The translations under genes and the position numbers were made by a program. Shown piece by piece: positions 59,039 to 64,000 of a stretch of 64,000 bases of DNA (position 1 is the stretch's first letter; each line of letters begins with the position of its first letter). The notes under the pieces were generated by a model that worked only from the letters and a program-made list of their open reading frames with translations, made no database searches and had not been told where the DNA came from. Source of the DNA: Armatimonadota bacterium (lineage in GTDB: Bacteria > Armatimonadota > Fimbriimonadia > Fimbriimonadales > Fimbriimonadaceae). The stretch is taken from contig JAFDWX010000001.1 in the NCBI GenBank assembly GCA_018268255.1, positions 1 through 64,000 on the forward strand, given 5' to 3'.

Positions 59039-60055
59039 ATGAAAAAGTCTGCTGCGACCACGGTCACCGGCTTCTCCACACTGGCTCTTGCGGGCCTGAT
59101 GGTGCAGCCGCTTAAGCCGACCATCGCACCGCCTGCACAGGTTTCTGGCCTCGATGCGCATGAATCCCATGCTTCGGCGTCGTTGCTCGGGCAGTTTCGC
59201 ACCAACATCTCTGCTTGGCTATGGCTGAGGACGGATCTCTATCTCCACAACGGTGTTACGCTTAGGCCACGCACTGAGTTCGAACGAGCGCAAGGTAAGC
59301 GCGCAGTCGGGTCGGGCGATGAACTCGGAAAGTACCAGGGCGACGATAACAACGTCACCGTCATTCCAAGCAAAGAGCACGACTTCAGAGGCTGGATCGG
59401 CGATCTGGAGCGAGCAACAGGTGCTTACAAAGATATGTCGGGCCACAAGCACAATAGCCCGCAGTCGACACTACCCCTCTTCCGCTTGATGACCTGGGCG
59501 GATCCTCAGTTTGTGAAAGGATGGACGACGGGTGCAACGGTCATTTGCTGGGGCAAACACGATCGTGAAAACAAGGCAAAGAAAGCACTTGAGTTCCTTA
59601 AGGAAGGGCTTCGCCAAAACCCAGACAACGTTTCGATCCTGGCCGAATATGGTGGGGTATATCAGCGAAGGCTTCACAAGAGCGCTTTGGCAATTCCGTA
59701 CTTCGATCATGCCATTTCGGTGGGGTCGCGGCAGTTTGACCATCTCAGTCCCGAAGAGCAGGAATCTTTGCAGGACGCCTACCGATGGTCGGTGATCATC
59801 CGTTTTGTCTCTGGCCTCACTCAGGAAAGCCGAGCAGTTGCGGCCCAAGGCCTGAAGTTCTTCAAGGACGACCGGGTGCTCTTTCGCGTCGTGGCAGCCC
59901 CGCCCATGCCATTAAGCGAGCGCAACTTTAAGGGACTACTGGACACTAGGATGGACGCGTTTGAGCGGCATGCCAAACCGGAAGCCGCGCACGAGGATCA
60001 TGACGAATATAGTGAGGATTCAGGCGACGACGAAGTCCACGATCATCCTCATTAG
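59039..60055 (+). CDS. Exported TPR-like protein with His/Asp/Glu-rich tail
   Basis: A 338-residue protein starting at ATG 59039 (TAGGA upstream). Residues 8-23 form a signal peptide or anchor. WLWLRTDLYLHNG at about 60-72 and a helical repeat region (about 150-270, including NKAKKALEFLKEGLRQNPDN and SILAEYGGVYQRRLHKSALA) resemble TPRs. The last 30 residues are extremely rich in His, Asp and Glu (AAHEDHDEYSEDSGDDEVHD), a likely metal-binding tail. Encoded directly after the ABC permease, so it probably works with that exporter. No known family recognised. Confidence 0.75.
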   Translation: MKKSAATTVTGFSTLALAGLMVQPLKPTIAPPAQVSGLDAHESHASASLLGQFRTNISAWLWLRTDLYLHNGVTLRPRTEFERAQGKRAVGSGDELGKYQGDDNNVTVIPSKEHDFRGWIGDLERATGAYKDMSGHKHNSPQSTLPLFRLMTWADPQFVKGWTTGATVICWGKHDRENKAKKALEFLKEGLRQNPDNVSILAEYGGVYQRRLHKSALAIPYFDHAISVGSRQFDHLSPEEQESLQDAYRWSVIIRFVSGLTQESRAVAAQGLKFFKDDRVLFRVVAAPPMPLSERNFKGLLDTRMDAFERHAKPEAAHEDHDEYSEDSGDDEVHDHPH

Positions 60056-61356
60056 CGGGCGCCACGAACATTCCGGAGCAGATAGGCTCCGAGCGCCAGG
60101 GCGAAAGCCGAAACCACAAAAACCGCAGCATATCCCTTAACGGTGTAGCTGTTAACCATCTCACCACCAACGTTCAGGATGTGGACACCGAAGGACTTTA
60201 CAAGAAGACCAGCCGGATAAGCCGCCATGGCTTGTGGCAGGGTCATCGAGATGTGCCAAACAGCCATGTCTTTTGCGGCGTCGTCTTTGCTCGGAAGGAC
60301 GTCGGTCCCGAGCGCCCAGTCGACGCTGATGTACGCGCCATAGCCTAACCCAAACAAAATGCCCGCACCGATGACCTGTTCAAGCGTTCTGCAAAAGATG
60401 AAGACTACGCACATGAACGCCATGAATCCGTTGGCCCAGTAAACAATCTTCTTCCGTCCGAGCCTGTCGCTGAGTTTGCCACCGAAATAGCCCGAAATAG
60501 CAGCGAACAAGATGACGCACACGCTGATGATCGCAGTCGCCTGCTCGGGGCTTTCGACCTTGATCACATCCGCCAAATAGTACTGAAGCAATGGGACAAA
60601 CGAGTAGAAGCCGTACATCACGAGCGCCCGAGTGATCCACACCCATCGAAAGTCCATGCTTCTGAAGGGATCAACCAGGCTGGGCATGTAGGTGGCCCAG
60701 TTGATGGGCTCGAGATTCGACGCCAAGCGACGCTCTTTGATGCCGATCATGCTCACCACAAGCCCCACGGTGAGGCCGAGCCCCAAGAAGAAGTAGGAAG
60801 CAAAGTAGGCGTTGGTCTTCGGGAGGAAGCTTGCAACGAGAATCCCGATCACCGTGCCGATCTGGGACATCACTGCCATGTATCCGCTGGCCTCACCTCG
60901 CTGCTCTTCCGGAACGAGGTCCGGAATCACGCCGCTAAATGCCGCCGTGGCAATGTTGTTTCCAACGGTCATCAGGAAATAAGACCCTAGGTAAGCATAG
61001 ATATTTCCGGCCAGACCCGAGAAGTAAATCATGGCGAGCCCCGCCAGATTGAGCGTGACTCCGACGAACATGTAGGGTCGCCTTCTGCCCAAACGATGAA
61101 TACACCGGTCGCTGAGCGGACCCACGATGAGCGGAATGAGGAGCGCCGCTATGGCTCCGACCCCCAGTGCCAGACCCATAACTGGGCCTTTGTTGGCCCC
61201 GACCATCTGCTCCACTTGCGCGGGGACAAGGATGATAATCAGAGCTCCCCAAACGAAGTTGCTAGCCGCCCAGAATGCGGAAAGTGCCAGTTGATCGACT
61301 ACGGACAGCCGCTTGGGAGGCTCCTGGCGTGGGTTGGGCGACTCGATTGCATCCAT
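60052..61356 (-). CDS. MFS transporter, GPH/SLC45-like
   Basis: A 434-residue protein with 12 predicted helices. The loop after helix 2 reads GPLSDRCIHRLGRRRPYMFVG, the strongly conserved motif A of sugar-symporter-like MFS proteins (RxGRRRPY as in SLC45/GPH), and the second half has GGKLSDRLGRKKIVYW. FSGVIPDLVPEEQRGEASGYMA is typical of helix 4-5 loops in this family. The substrate, likely a sugar or glycoside, is unknown. It converges with the TPR-like gene, overlapping by four bases. Confidence 0.85.
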   Translation of the reverse strand: MDAIESPNPRQEPPKRLSVVDQLALSAFWAASNFVWGALIIILVPAQVEQMVGANKGPVMGLALGVGAIAALLIPLIVGPLSDRCIHRLGRRRPYMFVGVTLNLAGLAMIYFSGLAGNIYAYLGSYFLMTVGNNIATAAFSGVIPDLVPEEQRGEASGYMAVMSQIGTVIGILVASFLPKTNAYFASYFFLGLGLTVGLVVSMIGIKERRLASNLEPINWATYMPSLVDPFRSMDFRWVWITRALVMYGFYSFVPLLQYYLADVIKVESPEQATAIISVCVILFAAISGYFGGKLSDRLGRKKIVYWANGFMAFMCVVFIFCRTLEQVIGAGILFGLGYGAYISVDWALGTDVLPSKDDAAKDMAVWHISMTLPQAMAAYPAGLLVKSFGVHILNVGGEMVNSYTVKGYAAVFVVSAFALALGAYLLRNVRGAR

Positions 61357-61598
61357 TCAGTGTTGCGATGTTACTCCAGTATCAACCAGGCCACCTTGGT
61401 AAGAGTTTCCTTCTTCGAGGCTCGGAACTTGGTTCGCATCCATGTCAGGCTGTACCAACCCAAATGGGGTGGCTTATGAGAGGGCATGGGGAGAAAGGAT
61501 CCTGGCGGGCAAGAATTTTTTCCGATTTCCGACGAGAAGTGGTACACAATCTGCCGTTCTGCTATATAGTAACGCTCATTGTGGGCAGCGTAACAAAA

Positions 61599-64000
61599 TT
61601 GAGGCGAACGCTTTCCGTGGTTGTGGCTGGAGTGATCTGTGCCAACACGTGGGGGCAATCTGGCACTTTACAGGAACCAAAGAGCAGTTGGGCAGTTTGG
61701 GAAGTCAGCGAATTCCTAAACCCATCACCAAAGCCATTCAGGAAACTTGGGGCTCGAGGCGTAATCCAAAAAACCAACGCGAAACCCGCAACGCCGTCGA
61801 TCGGGTCTAACGAGCGCGAAGAGTTCGAGTCAGAAGAGCATGAGTACGAGAACACAGAAATTCTGAAGGAACGGTGGGCCAATCGTCTGGCTCCGGACGC
61901 TTATGCGATGAGCGGCGATCTCTGGAACAAGAGCCCCATTAATATCGTTCCTGGAGATGGGATTTCTTCCTGGAAATCGCTTGGCAACTTTGTGGAAAAC
62001 CCTACGTCGACCAAAGCCTACGCGGGTCGTATGGAGTGCGTGACATTTGCCAACGATATCTCCCAAGGCGCCGTTGTGCCTTACATCGGAGCGGTGGGAG
62101 GTGGGATTTGGAAAAAGGTCGCGATCACAGGCTACTACGTTCCGGTCAACGATAACCTTCCAGCCTCCGCAAGCATCGGGGCGATGGCAATCGACCCCAA
62201 CGACAGCCGTAGGATGATTGTTGGAACAGGTACGGAAAATCGCTTCGGCGGATCCGGCGTCTACCGCACGACCAACGAAGGCGCAACTTGGAGTCGCCTC
62301 ACCATGCCGGGAGGGACCCAGCCGAACTACTGCACCCGAGCCGTGGTGGACCTCAACGCTGATGGAACCGGAAACACGGTCTTGCTCAGCACCGACCAGG
62401 GTATCTTCCGCACGACTAACTTTGGAAATACCTGGACACAAGTCCTGACAGGCGTGATCGATGATTTGGTCAAGGACCAGACTGCACCCAACTGGTGGTA
62501 CGCAACTCGGCAGGGCCAAGGCATCTATCTCTCTGCGAATTACGGTGTTACGTGGAATCGAGTTCTGGACACGACGAGCCTTGCGATCCCACGAATCCGC
62601 CTAGCCTATAGCGATGCAGATTCCGTCCATGTGTACGCACTGGCGTTTACGGCGGCGAACACTCTTAGCGCGATCTGGCACTCAAAAAACTATGGCCAGT
62701 CGTGGCTACCCGCGGACAACATCACGTTTGCTTCTGACCCGATCGGCGCCGGACAAGCATTTCACACCAACTTCTTATTTTGCGATCCTACGAATGCGGA
62801 CACTTTGTACTTCGGTGTAACGACGGTCGCAAAGATCACGAATGCGAGAACAGCCGTCGGTAATACATCGACCACGGCGTTTGACGGAGGGCATACGGAC
62901 TATAACGATTTCGTTTCTGACCCAACGAACTCTGACATCTGGATTCTCAACGATGGCGGTGCCTTTATCTACTGGAAGCAGTTTTCCACCTTGTTCGATA
63001 GCCCCAGTCGATTCGGGCTGTCGTGTCTTCAAACGGTGACAGACGATCAGGCCATGGCAGAAAGCCGAACCAATTTCAATCGTTTGATTGCCGGGAACCA
63101 GGACAACTACACGATGCGCATCGATACCGGCGCGAGTCAGCCGTTTCTGCGGATGGGCGGCGCTGACGGAGGACGGGTCGGCATCAATACCGACGACGGC
63201 AACTGGCTGTACTCGAGCTTTGGGCAGTATGGGGGCGCTGTCCCATTCCGCCAATTCTTCAGCACAAATGGAGGCACCAGCTTTACGGACATCACCGACT
63301 CCGGGCTCACTCAGTGGGCACAGGCCATGGTTCCCGATCCTTATCCTGGCTATGGAAAGATGGTGTACTCAGGGAACAACAGCAGAGTCCTTCGAATCGA
63401 TACAAGCACGGGCAGTCCTCCTTTCTGGACCGAATTCGCATCGGAAGTGGCCCAGACGACACCACGATCTGTTCGGACAACCGAAGTGAGTTACGACGGA
63501 ACCGAGGCCGCTTGGATCACTTTCAACGAAACATCCGACGTTGCGTTTGTGACTGCCGGCTCAAACCAGGCCCGCTTCTTCACGTGCCCGATCCCATGGG
63601 CATCTGCAAGTACACGACCTCTCGTCGACTCGGATCGGTGGCGAGCCTATTACGCCTATGCCTGTTCGGCTAACAATGGAGGAAACGCCCCACAGGTGTT
63701 TCGCACCACAGATTACGGCGCAACCTGGACCAATATCACCGGAAACATGGCATCCATTCTCGGGGTTGGTCGAGTCTTCCACGTTATCGCCCATCCCTAC
63801 TCGTCTAAAGTCCTTTTCGCTGCAACCGAATTTGGAGTTTTGCGCTCCGACAACAATGGTACGACCTGGTATCGCGACACGATCGGAATGCCAACCTCTA
63901 CTTACACGAACGGCCTTCGATTCAGTAAAGCGAGCGATGGCTATGTTTGGCTAAGGGTGTCGACATTCGGGCGGGGCTACTATGAGAAACGAATGGATGC
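61599..64000 (+). CDS. Exported Asp-box (BNR/sortilin-like) beta-propeller protein, 3' end missing
   Basis: The open frame runs from TTG 61599 to the window edge, giving at least 800 residues. It begins RRTLSVVVAGVICANTWGQ, a signal peptide. After a charged linker, WD40/YVTN/BNR-like blades follow. Asp-box motifs (S/T-x-N/D-x-G-x-T-W) are visible as RTTNEGATW, RTTNFGNTW, SANYGVTW, SKNYGQSW, STNGGTSF, RTTDYGATW and RSDNNGTTW. GAVGGGIWKK and GRGYYEK near the end match the start and last strand of two-propeller proteins such as GH74 xyloglucanases or VPS10 domains. I cannot identify catalytic acids with certainty. An alternative start is GTG 61581. A TATAGT box lies at 61565. Confidence 0.8.
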   Translation, partial: MRRTLSVVVAGVICANTWGQSGTLQEPKSSWAVWEVSEFLNPSPKPFRKLGARGVIQKTNAKPATPSIGSNEREEFESEEHEYENTEILKERWANRLAPDAYAMSGDLWNKSPINIVPGDGISSWKSLGNFVENPTSTKAYAGRMECVTFANDISQGAVVPYIGAVGGGIWKKVAITGYYVPVNDNLPASASIGAMAIDPNDSRRMIVGTGTENRFGGSGVYRTTNEGATWSRLTMPGGTQPNYCTRAVVDLNADGTGNTVLLSTDQGIFRTTNFGNTWTQVLTGVIDDLVKDQTAPNWWYATRQGQGIYLSANYGVTWNRVLDTTSLAIPRIRLAYSDADSVHVYALAFTAANTLSAIWHSKNYGQSWLPADNITFASDPIGAGQAFHTNFLFCDPTNADTLYFGVTTVAKITNARTAVGNTSTTAFDGGHTDYNDFVSDPTNSDIWILNDGGAFIYWKQFSTLFDSPSRFGLSCLQTVTDDQAMAESRTNFNRLIAGNQDNYTMRIDTGASQPFLRMGGADGGRVGINTDDGNWLYSSFGQYGGAVPFRQFFSTNGGTSFTDITDSGLTQWAQAMVPDPYPGYGKMVYSGNNSRVLRIDTSTGSPPFWTEFASEVAQTTPRSVRTTEVSYDGTEAAWITFNETSDVAFVTAGSNQARFFTCPIPWASASTRPLVDSDRWRAYYAYACSANNGGNAPQVFRTTDYGATWTNITGNMASILGVGRVFHVIAHPYSSKVLFAATEFGVLRSDNNGTTWYRDTIGMPTSTYTNGLRFSKASDGYVWLRVSTFGRGYYEKRMD

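Noticed and set aside
61540-61570. A full promoter with TGGTAC and TATAGT before the Asp-box gene
   Set aside because: The spacing is acceptable but TGGTAC is a poor match to a -35 box, so only the TATAGT was mentioned.
1-64000. CRISPR arrays, insertion sequences, prophage, rRNA
   Set aside because: No regularly spaced repeats, transposase signatures, phage structural genes or rRNA stretches were seen.

Overview
The window reads as a compact chromosomal segment of a diderm, aerobic, menaquinone-using bacterium. An outer membrane is shown by an apolipoprotein N-acyltransferase, a type IV pilus secretin operon, an LptC/LptA-like protein, an outer-membrane beta-barrel and several lipoproteins. 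Three things together fit Armatimonadota, probably Fimbriimonadia, better than Proteobacteria: csaB beside a DUF5693 gene, a full alternative complex III plus caa3 oxidase operon, and a futalosine-pathway mqnA. This placement is inference from gene content; there is no rRNA here. Genes are tightly packed: no gene-free stretch reaches 300 bases, and I found no insertion sequence, CRISPR array, prophage or long repeat.

Layout. 1-2035: end of a tRNA-Arg, an M50-like membrane peptidase and a GYF/DUF2628 membrane protein. 2136-6265: a plus-strand run of DegT-type aminotransferase, an unknown protein with a Clp1-like C-terminus, a histidine phosphatase and lnt. 6300-8945: a secreted subtilase with Ig-like repeats. 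9208-11341: a MarR regulator, a Lys/Ala/Pro-rich small protein and an MFS transporter. 11427-18847: a structured leader followed by an ExeA-like ATPase, an HTH protein and pilM-N-O-P-Q. 18924-23164: a GH2 glycosidase divergent from an exported ClpP-fold protein, with a CRP-type palindrome between them, then an Lpt-like protein. 23176-28078: a minus-strand operon of two lipoproteins and a large exported protein with a degenerate metallopeptidase core. 28155-29725: a TPR-like protein, a 47-residue exported peptide and an ECF-type sigma factor. 29722-35858: rhomboid, DUF5693, csaB and beta-barrel gene, in overlapping order on the minus strand. 35904-48805: alternative complex III (actABCDEF), a small membrane protein, sco and cytochrome caa3 oxidase (ctaC, ctaD, ctaE, subunit IV) as one overlapping operon. 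48894-50921: a CtaA-CtaB fusion that makes the heme A for that oxidase. 51097-54171: a phosphodiester glycosidase, a GT2 glycosyltransferase, a methyltransferase and mqnA. 54231-61356: a TolB-like propeller, an SPFH protein, a PilZ protein, an ABC exporter with an acidic/His-tailed TPR protein, and a second MFS transporter. 61599 to the edge: a large exported Asp-box (BNR) propeller protein, cut by the window.

The best integrated system is respiration: menaquinol made with MqnA is oxidised by alternative complex III, electrons pass to the caa3 oxidase (its subunit II carries its own cytochrome c domain), Sco matures the copper site and the fused CtaAB supplies heme A. The least explained units are the TPR/47-residue peptide/sigma operon, the metallopeptidase-like lipoprotein operon, the structured leader of the pilus operon, and the csaB-DUF5693-barrel cluster. 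Several genes use TTG or GTG starts and many lack a clear Shine-Dalgarno sequence, so some starts are tentative.
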